From Kitasatospora sp. MAA4 (GTDB taxonomy: Bacteria; Actinomycetota; Actinomycetes; Streptomycetales; Streptomycetaceae), in contig NZ_JARZAI010000018.1 of the NCBI RefSeq assembly GCF_029893355.1, positions 118,513 to 182,512 of the forward strand: DNA of 64,000 bases, read 5' to 3'. Under the pieces are notes generated by a model. That model made no database searches. It worked only from the letters and a program-made list of their open reading frames with translations, and was not told where the DNA came from. The stretch's first letter is position 1, and each line of letters starts with the position of its first letter. A program made the translations under genes and the position numbers. Positions 34,255 through 41,975 of this stretch are shown here, piece after piece.

Positions 34255-34340
34255 GGAGAGGTACCCGAAGCGGCCGAACGGGTTCCGGATCTCCGGGAGG
34301 GTCCTTGTGGCCCGCGCAGGTTCGAATCCTGCCCTCTCCG
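34255..34340 (+). tRNA. Serine-type tRNA with a defective (tetraloop) anticodon arm; probable dedicated biosynthetic tRNA
   Basis: The 86-nt sequence folds as a class II tRNA. The acceptor GGAGAGG/CCTCTCC is perfect, with discriminator G (serine identity) at 34340 and CC following. The D-arm is CCC/GGG with a 13-nt loop containing GG. The T-arm GCAGG-TTCGAAT-CCTGC is perfect. A long variable arm at 34299-34313 (GGGTC/GGCCC, 5-nt loop) is the main SerRS recognition element. The anticodon arm (34283-34298) pairs best as a 6-bp stem TTCCGG/CCGGGA closing the tetraloop ATCT. No register gives a 5-bp stem with a 7-nt loop and U33, so it should not decode. It has its own SARP promoter and terminator. 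Alternative: a decayed tRNA-Ser. Confidence 0.72.
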
Positions 34341-34347
34341 CCGGTGA

Positions 34348-34381
34348 GACTGCGGCGTCCGCTCCTGCGGGCGCCGCAGTC
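34348..34381 (+). terminator. Terminator of the tRNA unit
   Basis: GACTGCGGCG pairs perfectly with CGCCGCAGTC around a 14-nt loop, 8 bp after the tRNA 3' end, and is followed by TTCGTGTGT. It confines the transcript to the leader hairpin plus tRNA. Confidence 0.75.
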
Positions 34382-34444
34382 TTCGTGTGTGCGGACGACG
34401 ACCTCTTCGGGTGCGCCGGCGGCGACCGACCGGCTTACCTCCTG

Positions 34445-34478
34445 GGTAATCGACACCCGCCGGGCCGCGGCAGATAGT
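34445..34478 (+). promoter_or_regulatory. Conserved promoter element shared with 61105
   Basis: GGTAATCGACACCCGC at 34445 recurs with one change at 61105 (GGTAATCGACAGCCGC). In both places a -10-like hexamer starts exactly 28 bp after the first G (GATAGT here, GACACT there). It lies upstream of the XRE regulator gene at 34536. Confidence 0.5.
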
Positions 34479-34535
34479 GGATCGCAACAACCCACGGGGG
34501 AACATCGGGTGCCGCACGAGTGAGGGCTGGGCACG

Positions 34536-35354
34536 ATGCAGTCGGACGGCGATGCCGCGCGCGAGCCCGGGACCGGGCGGCTGGTGGTCCGGCTGCGGAA
34601 CCGTCGCGGAGTCGGCCGAGCCGAACTCGCCGCCCGGGTCGGCATCTCGGTGCCCGACCTGGAACGCCTGGAGACCGGCCAATGGCTGCCGGACCGGGAC
34701 ACCCTGATGCGACTGGCGGAGCAGCTCGACCTCCCGCTGCGCACCTGCAACGAACTGCTGACAAGCGCCGGACACCCCGCGCCGTATGCGGAGACCGCCG
34801 TCCAGGAACCCCGGATGGCCGGGCTGCGGGCGATGCTCGACCACGTGCTGCGCGGCTACGGTGACTGCCCGGCGATGGCGGTGGACCGGATGTGGAACCT
34901 GGTCGCCGCCAACGAGGCCGCCGGCCTGATCACCGACGCGGTGCCGCAGGCGCTGCGCTTCCCGCAGATCAACGTGCTGCGCACCAGCGTGCACCCGGAC
35001 TGCCTCGCGCGGTGGACCGTCAACAGCGCCGAGTGGGCCGGAGACCTGCTCGGCCGGGTCCTGCGCAAGGCCGAGGAGACCCAGGACCAGGACCTGGCAG
35101 CCCTCTACCAGGAGCTCTGCGCCTACCACCCCGGGCCGCACCCGCCGCCCGCCACGCCGCCCCGGCGCTTCTCGCTGCTCCGGATCAACCGCGAGGGCGA
35201 GGAACTCGCCCTGGTGAACGTCGAGATGACCTTCGCGCTGCCGTTGGACGTCACCTCGGACGAGATCAGCGTCCAGGCCTTCCTCCCCGCGGACGCCGCG
35301 ACGGCCGACGCGCTGAGGCGCCGCGCAGCCGCCGCGCAGCGGCGCTCCCACTGA
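34536..35354 (+). CDS. XRE regulator with MmyB-like ligand-binding domain
   Basis: 272 aa. The N-terminal HTH is VVRLRNRRGVGRAELAARVG and DLERLETGQWLPDRDTLMRL. After residue 90 comes the MmyB-like PAS-type domain that binds fatty-acid-like ligands in related proteins (MLDHVLRGYGDCPAMAVDRM, WNLVAANEAAGLI, LRTSVHPDCLARWTVNSAEW, and a C-terminal VEMTFALPLDVTSDEISVQA). A paralogue is at 49182. It sits between the tRNA unit and the SARP gene, so it is a second likely pathway regulator that may sense an acyl intermediate. Confidence 0.87.
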   Translation: MQSDGDAAREPGTGRLVVRLRNRRGVGRAELAARVGISVPDLERLETGQWLPDRDTLMRLAEQLDLPLRTCNELLTSAGHPAPYAETAVQEPRMAGLRAMLDHVLRGYGDCPAMAVDRMWNLVAANEAAGLITDAVPQALRFPQINVLRTSVHPDCLARWTVNSAEWAGDLLGRVLRKAEETQDQDLAALYQELCAYHPGPHPPPATPPRRFSLLRINREGEELALVNVEMTFALPLDVTSDEISVQAFLPADAATADALRRRAAAAQRRSH

Positions 35355-35378
35355 CACTCCTGGCCGATCCGACGCTCC

Positions 35379-35427
35379 GTCAGGAGCGTGTCAGCGCCTC
35401 ATCAGTGGAGCCAGGCAGCCTTAGGAT
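35379..35427 (+). promoter_or_regulatory. SARP box upstream of the first SARP gene
   Basis: Heptamers GTCAGGA (35379), GTCAGCG (35390) and ATCAGTG (35401) with 11-bp period; CAGCCT lies 8 bp after, and TAGGAT follows at 35422. This suggests that the SARP gene is itself under SARP control. The rest of 35355-35566 holds nothing else I recognise. Confidence 0.65.
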
Positions 35428-35566
35428 GTCAGCGTTACGAGAAGGTATTCGATTGCTGCCCAGTGAACCAATGGGAGGGAACCGGCTCCACGATCGACCG
35501 GATCGAGACCTACGGCAGTCAGTTACAGCCGGGCACAGTCGTGGTTACCACTTCGACGGGGGAAAT

Positions 35567-36352
35567 GTGTTGTATATCCGTATTCTTGGGGTACTCGAGA
35601 TCCAGACCGAAGAGCGGAGCGTCAGGCTCCGGGGGGCGCTGCAGAGTCGCCTGCTGCTGACCCTCCTGATCAACTCGGGTCAGCTCGTCATGACCGACGA
35701 CCTCATCGGCGAGCTGTGGCCGGACACTCAGCCCGACCGCGTGGAGAACGCCCTGCAAGCCCATGTCAGCAGACTCAGAAGCAGGTTGGCCACCCTGGAG
35801 CCGGACCGCGCCGCGCCGCGACTGGTGACCCACACCTCGGGGTACCAACTGCTGGTCGCGCCTGAGGAGTTGGACAGCGAGGTGTTCAGCCGCAACCTGG
35901 AGCGGATCCGGGAGTCGCGGGACTACGCCCCCGAGGTCGCGGTCCAGGAGCTGCGGTCCTGCCTGGACGAGTGGCGCGGGCCGGTGCTCGGCGGTGTGGG
36001 AGGCGGGCCGATCTTCGAGGCGGCGGCGGTGCGCTACGAGGAGTTGCGCCTCTGCGCCCTGGAGCTGCTCTTCGACCTGGAGCTCCAGGTCGGTCACCAT
36101 GCCTTACTGGTACCCGAGTTACGCCAGCTGCTGACCAAGTACCCGTTCCACGAGCGCTTCTGGCAGCAGCTCATCACCGCGCTGTACCGCTGCGGCCGGC
36201 AGACCGAGGCGCTGGTCGTGTACCGCGAGCTCTGGAAGCGGCTCACCGACGAGTTCGGCCTGGAACCGACGCCCGCGATGCAGGAGTACGAGCGCGCCAT
36301 CCTGGAGCGCGACACCAGCCTGAACGTCTCGGCCCTCGCGCTCGGCCGATAA
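35567..36352 (+). CDS. SARP family pathway activator
   Basis: 261 aa from GTG 35567, preceded by GGGGGA. The N-terminal OmpR-like DNA-binding domain is YIRILGVLEIQTEERSVRLR, LLLTLLINSGQLVMTDDLI, LWPDTQPDRVENALQAHVSR and the wing RLVTHTSGYQLLV. The BTAD domain ends with FWQQLITALYRCGRQTEALV and the EFGLEPTPAMQEYERAIL motif. SARPs bind heptameric direct repeats and recruit RNA polymerase. Such repeats lie before this gene and five other units in the cluster. VlmI of the valanimycin cluster is also a SARP. Confidence 0.93.
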   Translation: MLYIRILGVLEIQTEERSVRLRGALQSRLLLTLLINSGQLVMTDDLIGELWPDTQPDRVENALQAHVSRLRSRLATLEPDRAAPRLVTHTSGYQLLVAPEELDSEVFSRNLERIRESRDYAPEVAVQELRSCLDEWRGPVLGGVGGGPIFEAAAVRYEELRLCALELLFDLELQVGHHALLVPELRQLLTKYPFHERFWQQLITALYRCGRQTEALVVYRELWKRLTDEFGLEPTPAMQEYERAILERDTSLNVSALALGR

Positions 36353-36365
36353 CGCCCGCACACGC

Positions 36366-36397
36366 GGGAGGGGCAGGTCCGCGGACCTGCCCCTCCC
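36366..36397. terminator. Perfect 32-bp palindrome, bidirectional terminator
   Basis: GGGAGGGGCAGGTCCG followed by its exact reverse complement (CGGACCTGCCCCTCCC). It separates the SARP gene (plus, stop at 36352) from the convergent small ORF/transferase unit (minus, stop at 36405). Confidence 0.85.
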
Positions 36398-36404
36398 GGC
36401 GCGC

Positions 36405-36551
36405 TCAACTCCCTTCGGCCGCCAGCAGGGCGTCCAGGTCGTGCAGCGCCCGGTCGACGGCAGCGGCGACGGCCGCGTCGTCGGGATTGCCGCACAGCTC
36501 GGTGAACCGGGCGACGATCTCCTCCTGGATGCTGGAGACGCTTGCGCTCAT
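36405..36551 (-). CDS. 48-aa helical protein in the transferase operon
   Basis: Starts at ATG 36551 with AGGGGAG upstream and ends at TGA 36405, followed by the strong terminator. The protein reads SVSSIQEEIVARFTELCGNP and then DDAAVAAAVDRALHDLDALL. It is acidic and almost entirely helical, with one Cys, and third-position GC is typical of a real gene. Its start lies 18 bp after the stop of the VlmA-like transferase, so the two should be coexpressed. The family is not recognised. It could be a partner subunit of the transferase or of SerRS. Confidence 0.65.
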   Translation of the reverse strand: MSASVSSIQEEIVARFTELCGNPDDAAVAAAVDRALHDLDALLAAEGS

Positions 36552-36569
36552 GGCTGCTCCCCTCTCTGG

Positions 36570-37568
36570 CTACAGCGCCCCTGCGGCGCGGAAGATGTGG
36601 ACGAACGCGTTGACGCTGGCGGGTCCCTGGAAGGCCACGTACTCGGTGAGCACCAGGCTCTGGTTCCACTTCTCCTTGTAGGCCAGCTGGGTGGCGGCGG
36701 GGTAGACGTCCTTGCCGTGCTCCCACAGGAAGTGCATGAACCAGCGGAAGGCGGGGCTGCTTCCGGGCATCTCCACCTTCTCGTCCAGGCTGGTGAAGGG
36801 CGTGAAGCCGAAGTGCAGCCAGTGCTCGCCCTCCTCCCGGAACGTGTCGATGGCGGTCTTGTTGATGGCCTCCATGACACCGGGCGAGAGGTCGGGCCGC
36901 CGGCGTGACAGGTCGTGCATCCAGCCGGGACGGCTGCCGTGCACCGGCGAGTAGAGGATGTAGCCGGCCGGCACCCCGTCCACCAGGCCGAGGAACAGCC
37001 GGCGGTACTTCTGCCCCGGGCCGCCGCACTGGCCGACCAGGAACTCCAACTCCTTTGCGCCCTCGCCCTTGAGCGGGAGCCAGAGCCGGTCGATGTCCTC
37101 GATCGCGTGCTGCCACTCGTCGTAGTCGGCCTCGACGACGGTCAGGCCGTTGCGGAAGGCCCGGGAGATCTTGTTGCGCAGCTGCATGAACCGCGTGCCC
37201 TGCAACGAGAAGGTGTCCAGGTCGACGGCGTAGGAGGCGCCGATCTGGTTCACCGTGAAGCCGTGCTCGGTGTAGATCCGGGCGTCCCGCTCCTGCAACT
37301 GCACCGAGACCACCTGCCGTCCCTCGCTCTTCGCGAACTCCAGGAAGGCGGTGAGCAGTTCACGGTAGGACTCGTCCGGGGCGAACGGGCCGCCGAACTG
37401 GACGAAGTACGGCCCGGCGCTGCGGTAGACCACGACTCCCGGGCGGCCGGGGAGCGTGAAGTAGGAGTTCCCCAGGCTGACCGCCAGGAACGAGCTGGGA
37501 TTGTCGGATTCCGAGTACTCCTCGATCGCGTGCCGCACGGAATCGAATGAGACCGCATTGCCAGTCAT
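36570..37568 (-). CDS. MprF-like (DUF2156) aminoacyl-tRNA-dependent transferase, VlmA-like
   Basis: 332 aa of the lysylphosphatidylglycerol-synthase C-terminal type (double GNAT fold), without the membrane flippase part. Phrases: SFLAVSLGNSYFTLPGRPGV, GPYFVQFGGPFAPDESYREL, QLRNKISRAFRNGLTVVEAD, DIDRLWL, HDLSRRRPDLSPGVMEAINK and HWLHFGFTPFTSL. VlmA of valanimycin is of this family and moves serine from seryl-tRNA to an N-alkylhydroxylamine. With a serS gene, N-hydroxylase and diiron gene in the same cluster, that is the likely role here. It would draw on the tRNA at 34255. Start ATG 37568 has GAGGGG upstream. Confidence 0.83.
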   Translation of the reverse strand: MTGNAVSFDSVRHAIEEYSESDNPSSFLAVSLGNSYFTLPGRPGVVVYRSAGPYFVQFGGPFAPDESYRELLTAFLEFAKSEGRQVVSVQLQERDARIYTEHGFTVNQIGASYAVDLDTFSLQGTRFMQLRNKISRAFRNGLTVVEADYDEWQHAIEDIDRLWLPLKGEGAKELEFLVGQCGGPGQKYRRLFLGLVDGVPAGYILYSPVHGSRPGWMHDLSRRRPDLSPGVMEAINKTAIDTFREEGEHWLHFGFTPFTSLDEKVEMPGSSPAFRWFMHFLWEHGKDVYPAATQLAYKEKWNQSLVLTEYVAFQGPASVNAFVHIFRAAGAL

Positions 37569-37605
37569 ATCTGCCCCTCGCTCTGGGACCGGGTACGGAA
37601 TGGCG

Positions 37606-37634
37606 ACTATGGCATGCGTCGAACGGCCCCGCAA
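37606..37634 (-). promoter_or_regulatory. Possible promoter of the VlmA-like gene
   Basis: On the minus strand TTGCGG (37634-37629) and CATAGT (37611-37606) are separated by 17 bp, 38 bp before ATG 37568. No heptamer repeats in the matching orientation were found. Confidence 0.3.
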
Positions 37635-37672
37635 GGCACCGACAAGGGAATTCCGGACAATACCTCCGACCT

Positions 37673-37756
37673 GTCAGCGCGACGTCAACGGGAGGTCAGT
37701 GGCGCCGCTGCGGTCAGTCCCGTGTCAGCGGCTGATCAGGGCGGCCCTGGCAAGCT
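37673..37756 (+). promoter_or_regulatory. Double SARP box before the core biosynthetic operon
   Basis: Set one: GTCAGCG (37673), GTCAACG (37684), GTCAGTG (37695). Set two: GTCAGTC (37713), GTCAGCG (37724), ATCAGGG (37735). Both have exact 11-bp period on the plus strand. After set two CAAGCT (37751) is a candidate -10, 9 bp away. Six heptamers make this the strongest site in the window, consistent with control of the large operon starting at 37800. Confidence 0.75.
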
Positions 37757-37799
37757 CCGGGAGGCGGGAAAATGATTCTCGGCGCAAGAGAGAGGGATC

Positions 37800-39458
37800 G
37801 TGGCAGTGCGTGAAATCCCTGGCAGCGCGAATCCGGTTCTGGAAATGCGCAGCAAGCCCCTGCTCAGTTATCCATCGTATGTCGGCGGCAAGGACATCGA
37901 GGGAATCAGCTGGGTCTACACGGTCAGCTCGAAATCCCTGCTTGAGGACGTGTTCACCAGTGTGAGCCTGAAGCGGGCCCTGGAGAAGGACCCCGATCCG
38001 CGGTCCGCCGCGGCGCAGCACCCCTATGTGGTGGGCCGCTGCGCGGTGATCGGCATGGACGACGTCACCGCGGCCACCGAGGCGGCCGCCGGCGCCGTGG
38101 ACGCCTGGTCCGCCGTCCCGCTCGCGGAGCGCCTGCAACTCGGCGCCCGCTACCGCCAGAAGCTGATCGAGCACCAGGACACCATCCTTGAGATCATGGT
38201 CGCCGAGGCGCACCCGATCACGCTGGCGCGCTGGGAGTTGACCTGCCTGATCCAGGCCTACAGCGACGAGAGCCTCGCCTGGTACGAGCAGCAGATGTAC
38301 GCCGAGCGGGAGTACCGCGGCCGCAAGCTGATCGTGCGCCGCCAGGCGGACGGCGTGGTGGCCATCAACCCGCCGCAGAACGCCCCCGTGCCCAACTCGG
38401 GCCTCGCGGTACTGGCGTTGATGGCCGGCAACGCGGTGGTGGTCCGCGCGCCGCGCAGCATCGCGCTGAGCACCCTCTACATCCTGCGCGAGCTCGCCGT
38501 CCCGCTGCTGGAGGAGATGGGGGCGCCCGCCGGGACGCTGAACATCGTCTGCGGGACTCCGCAGAAGATCATCGACCACTGGTTGGACGACCCCCGGGTC
38601 AACGACATCATCTACTTCGGCGCCAGCGACGCCGGCCTGCGCTTCGAGCAGGAGTGCGTGGCCCGCGGCAAGAAGCCCATCCTCGAACTCGCGGGCAACG
38701 ACAGCCTGGTGGTCTGGAAGGACGCCGACATCCCGTCGGCGGTGGAGGCGATCACCGAGTCGTTCTACGGCTCCGGGCAGATCTGCATGGTGCCCAACTG
38801 CGTGGTGGTGCACCCCGAGATCGCCGACGAGCTGATCGCGGCGCTCAAGGTCGCCGCGGAGGCCGTCAAGCCCGGCTACCCGGACGACCCCGAGGTGCTG
38901 CTCTCCCCGGTCCGCCGCAGCGAGCGCTTCTTCAACCTGCTGAAGCAGGCCACCGAGCAGGGCGGGCAGTTGATCGCCGGCGGCCACCGGGTGGAACTGG
39001 ACGGCTCGCCCTCGCAGGCGGGGCAGTTCCTGGAGCCGACCGTGGTGCGGGTGGACGGCCTGGCCGAGTCGCAGAACTACCAGATGGTCCGCGAGGAGAC
39101 CTTCTTCCCGCTGCTGCCGGTCGTGGTCCCCGCACCGACGCCCGACGACGTGCTGCTGGAGCAGATCATCGACTTCGTCAACGCCAACGCGTACGGCCTG
39201 CGCAACTCGCTGTGGGCCGGCTCCCGCGAGGTGATCGACCGGTACGTCACCCGGGTGCGCAACTCGGGCCTGCTGAAGATCAACGACTCGCACATCGGCT
39301 TCCTGCCGGTGGTCCCCACCCACGGCGGCACCGGGATGACCGGCGGCGCGTTCGGCGAGGGCAACTACCCCATGCTCAAGACCTCCCACGTGCAGGGGGT
39401 CAGCATCGGCACCGGGGTCTCCCCGCGGGTGGCGATGTTCGAGGGCCTGGCGGACTGA
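37800..39458 (+). CDS. Aldehyde dehydrogenase family protein (possible acyl reductase)
   Basis: 552 aa from GTG 37800. The ALDH fold is complete: VVAINPPQNAPVPNSGLAVL, PAGTLNIVCGTPQ, IIYFGASDAGLRFEQE, the general-base Glu in LELAGND (about 295) and the nucleophile Cys in GSGQICMVPN (about 327). It is longer than typical ALDHs, with an extra N-terminal 70 aa. It could reduce an acyl thioester to the aldehyde for the aminotransferase gene two positions downstream, giving the amine that is N-hydroxylated. The direction of reaction is inference. First gene of an 11-gene operon. Confidence 0.85.
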   Translation: MAVREIPGSANPVLEMRSKPLLSYPSYVGGKDIEGISWVYTVSSKSLLEDVFTSVSLKRALEKDPDPRSAAAQHPYVVGRCAVIGMDDVTAATEAAAGAVDAWSAVPLAERLQLGARYRQKLIEHQDTILEIMVAEAHPITLARWELTCLIQAYSDESLAWYEQQMYAEREYRGRKLIVRRQADGVVAINPPQNAPVPNSGLAVLALMAGNAVVVRAPRSIALSTLYILRELAVPLLEEMGAPAGTLNIVCGTPQKIIDHWLDDPRVNDIIYFGASDAGLRFEQECVARGKKPILELAGNDSLVVWKDADIPSAVEAITESFYGSGQICMVPNCVVVHPEIADELIAALKVAAEAVKPGYPDDPEVLLSPVRRSERFFNLLKQATEQGGQLIAGGHRVELDGSPSQAGQFLEPTVVRVDGLAESQNYQMVREETFFPLLPVVVPAPTPDDVLLEQIIDFVNANAYGLRNSLWAGSREVIDRYVTRVRNSGLLKINDSHIGFLPVVPTHGGTGMTGGAFGEGNYPMLKTSHVQGVSIGTGVSPRVAMFEGLAD

Positions 39459-39501
39459 CGGACTGACGGACTGACAGACGACCGACCGAAGGAGTACCCC
39501 C

Positions 39502-40641
39502 ATGCGGTCCCTCGACGTGGCGCGCGACGCCTGCGAGCGCAACCACCCAGGGCTCATCAAGAAACTGGCCGACCTGCCGCTGGCCGAGCGGGAGGCCCCC
39601 GGCAGCCCCGTGATCGACCTGTTCCGCACACACGGCGGCCCGGCGCTGCTGGTGCCGACCAGCTACGGCGGCCTCGGCGTCTGCGCGCTGGAGGCGGTCC
39701 GGGTCACCCGGGCGATCGGCTCCTACTCCCCGTCGCTGGCGGCCGGCGCGACCATGCACAACTTCACCGCCGCCATGCTCTTCGCGCTGGCCGACCGGGT
39801 CGGCGCGCCCACCGAGGCGCAGATCGAGCTGCTGTCGCGGATCGCCCCGGACGGACAACTGCTGGCCTCGGGCTGGGCGGAGGGCCGGACCGAGCAGAAC
39901 ATCCTCGCCCCGACCGTGGTGGCCACCCGCACCGACGGCGGCTTCCTGGTGAACGGCGCCAAGAAGCCGTGCAGCCTCTCGAACTCCATGAACCTGCTCA
40001 CCGCCAGCGCGTTCCTCCCCGACGAGAACGGGAACTCGCAGCTGGTCATCCTGCTCGTGCCGGCCGACGCCGACGGAGTGTCGCGGCACCCGTTCTGGGG
40101 CACCGACATCCTCGCCGCCGCGCAGAGCGACGAGGTGCGCCTGGAGAACGTCTTCGTCCCGGACCACCTGGTGATCCGGGCCACCCCCGACGACCCGGGG
40201 CGCCTAGACGACCTCCAGACGGCCGCCTTCGTCTGGTTCGAGCTGCTGGTGACCTCGGCGTACGTCGGGGTGGCGGCCGAGCTGACCGAGCGGGTGCTGG
40301 AGAACAGGCGCGGCAGTGTGAGCGACCGCGCCGCCCTGGTCGTCCAGTTGGAGTCGGCGGTGGCGCTCACCGAGGGAATGGCCCGCGCGGTGGACGAGGG
40401 CGTCTCGGGCGACGAGGCGGTCGCTGCTGTGCTGGTGACCAGGTTCGCCGTCCAGAAGGCGCTGGCCGCGGTCAGCGAGCTGGCCGTCGAACTGCTCGGC
40501 GGCATCGCCTTCATCCGCTCCTCCGAGATCGCCTACCTGTCCTCGGCGGTGCGCCCGCTCGCCTTCCACCCGCCGTCCCGGAGCAGCACCGCGGAGGCGC
40601 TGGTCGACCACGCCGCCGGCGGCCCGCTTCTCCTTTCCTGA
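39502..40641 (+). CDS. Acyl-CoA dehydrogenase-like flavin monooxygenase, candidate amine N-hydroxylase
   Basis: 379 aa with the acyl-CoA dehydrogenase fold: LLVPTSYGGLGVCALEAVRV, SPSLAAGATMHNFTAAMLFA, LASGWAEGRTEQNILAPTVV, GFLVNGAKKPCSLSNSMNLL and a C-terminal helical domain. The catalytic Glu of dehydrogenases is not evident, as in the monooxygenase branch. VlmH, the isobutylamine N-hydroxylase of valanimycin, belongs to this branch and needs a flavin reductase partner, present here at 42973. Likely reaction: alkylamine to N-alkylhydroxylamine. Confidence 0.83.
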   Translation: MRSLDVARDACERNHPGLIKKLADLPLAEREAPGSPVIDLFRTHGGPALLVPTSYGGLGVCALEAVRVTRAIGSYSPSLAAGATMHNFTAAMLFALADRVGAPTEAQIELLSRIAPDGQLLASGWAEGRTEQNILAPTVVATRTDGGFLVNGAKKPCSLSNSMNLLTASAFLPDENGNSQLVILLVPADADGVSRHPFWGTDILAAAQSDEVRLENVFVPDHLVIRATPDDPGRLDDLQTAAFVWFELLVTSAYVGVAAELTERVLENRRGSVSDRAALVVQLESAVALTEGMARAVDEGVSGDEAVAAVLVTRFAVQKALAAVSELAVELLGGIAFIRSSEIAYLSSAVRPLAFHPPSRSSTAEALVDHAAGGPLLLS

Positions 40642-40684
40642 CGATTCGTCATATTCCGTTGTTCCAGCCCGAGGAGGGGCAAGC

Positions 40685-41974
40685 ATGACCACACACGTGG
40701 CGGCCGAGCAGTCGGCCGACACCGAGTCCGAGATCCTCGCCCTCTACCGCAAGCACCTGAGCAAGGGCCGCGCCACGGTGGCGGAGCTGTTCGGCAGCCA
40801 CATGGAGGTCGAGTCCTCCGGCGCCTGGCTGCGCACCAGCGACGGCAAGGAGTACCTCAACTGCAGCGGCTACGGCGTGTTCCTGATGGGCGCGCGGCAC
40901 CCGCGGGTGATGGAGCTGGTCCGCCGCCAGCTGGAGACCCACCCGATCGCCACCCGCATCCTGCTGGAGCCCACCGTCGGCCGGGCCGCCGAGGCGCTGT
41001 CCTCGGTCGTCCCCGGGCACCTCAACCGCATCCACTTCGCGCTCTCCGGCGCCGAGGCGGTGGAGACCGGGCTGAAGCTGGCCCGGGCCAACGGCAAGAA
41101 GCGCCTGGTCTCGATGCACATGGGCTACCACGGCAAGACCCTGGGCGCCCTCTCGGCGACCGCCAAGGAGGTCTACCAGAAGCCGTTCCGCCCGCTGCTC
41201 CAGGACGTCACCCACGTCCCGTTCGGCGACCTGGACGCCCTGGAGGAGGTGCTGCGCCTGCACCCGGGCGAGACCGCGGTGATCGTGGAGCCGGTGCAGG
41301 GCGAGGGCGGAGTGATCCTGCCGCCGCCCGGCTACCTGCAGGGCGTCGAACGCCTGGTGCGCACGTACGACGACTTCCTGATCCTCGACGAGGTGCAGAC
41401 CGGCATGGGCCGGCTCGGCGAGTGGTGGGGCGCCGACCTGTACGGGATCACCCCGGACGTGCTGCTGGCGGGCAAGGCGCTGGGCGGCGGCGTGATGCCG
41501 GTCTCCGCCGCGCTGGCGAACCGCAAGACCTTCTCGCCGTTCGACAAGGACCCCTACCTGCACACCGGGACCTTCACCGGCGCGCCGGTCCTGATGGCCG
41601 CGGTGCAGGGCGCGATCGCCGCGATCAAGGAGGAGAAGCTGGTCAGCCGGGCCGCCGAGCTCGGTGACCGGCTGCTCCCCGAGCTCAACCGGATCGCCCA
41701 CCAGAACCTCCCCGGTCTGGTGAAGGAGGTGCGCGGCCAGGGCCTGCTGATCGGCATCGAGCTGGTCGAGGCCGGTCTGGCCGGCGAGCTGCTGATCGAG
41801 CTGTTCAACCACGGCGTGGTCGGCAACCACTCGATGAACGGCAGCGCGGTGGCCCGGCTCACCCCGCCGGCCGTCCTCACCGACGGCGATGTGAACTTCC
41901 TCCTCGATTCCTTCGACAAGGCCACGCGCGACGTCCTGGACCAGCGCGCCCGTATGCCGGAAGGCGGTCACTGA
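40685..41974 (+). CDS. Class III PLP aminotransferase
   Basis: 429 aa. Class III signature: AWLRTSDGKEYLNCSGYGVF, SGAEAVETGLKLARA, HMGYHGKTLGALS, IVEPVQGEGGVILPPPGYL, LILDEVQTGMGRLG and the PLP lysine in VLLAGKALGGGVMPVSAALA (about residue 264). It would transfer an amino group to an aldehyde (or from an omega-amine). Between the N-hydroxylase and the SRPBCC gene, it is the obvious source of the alkylamine substrate, replacing the valine decarboxylase VlmD of valanimycin. Confidence 0.92.
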   Translation: MTTHVAAEQSADTESEILALYRKHLSKGRATVAELFGSHMEVESSGAWLRTSDGKEYLNCSGYGVFLMGARHPRVMELVRRQLETHPIATRILLEPTVGRAAEALSSVVPGHLNRIHFALSGAEAVETGLKLARANGKKRLVSMHMGYHGKTLGALSATAKEVYQKPFRPLLQDVTHVPFGDLDALEEVLRLHPGETAVIVEPVQGEGGVILPPPGYLQGVERLVRTYDDFLILDEVQTGMGRLGEWWGADLYGITPDVLLAGKALGGGVMPVSAALANRKTFSPFDKDPYLHTGTFTGAPVLMAAVQGAIAAIKEEKLVSRAAELGDRLLPELNRIAHQNLPGLVKEVRGQGLLIGIELVEAGLAGELLIELFNHGVVGNHSMNGSAVARLTPPAVLTDGDVNFLLDSFDKATRDVLDQRARMPEGGH

Positions 41975-41975
41975 G

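Noticed and set aside
34261..34340. Reading the tRNA as a normal decoder with anticodon CUC or CCG
   Set aside because: Both registers need anticodon stems with two or fewer pairs. The tetraloop fold is the only well-paired one.
34255..34340. tRNA 3' end as an attB site of an integrated element
   Set aside because: No integrase gene or direct repeat of the tRNA 3' end was seen within the window.
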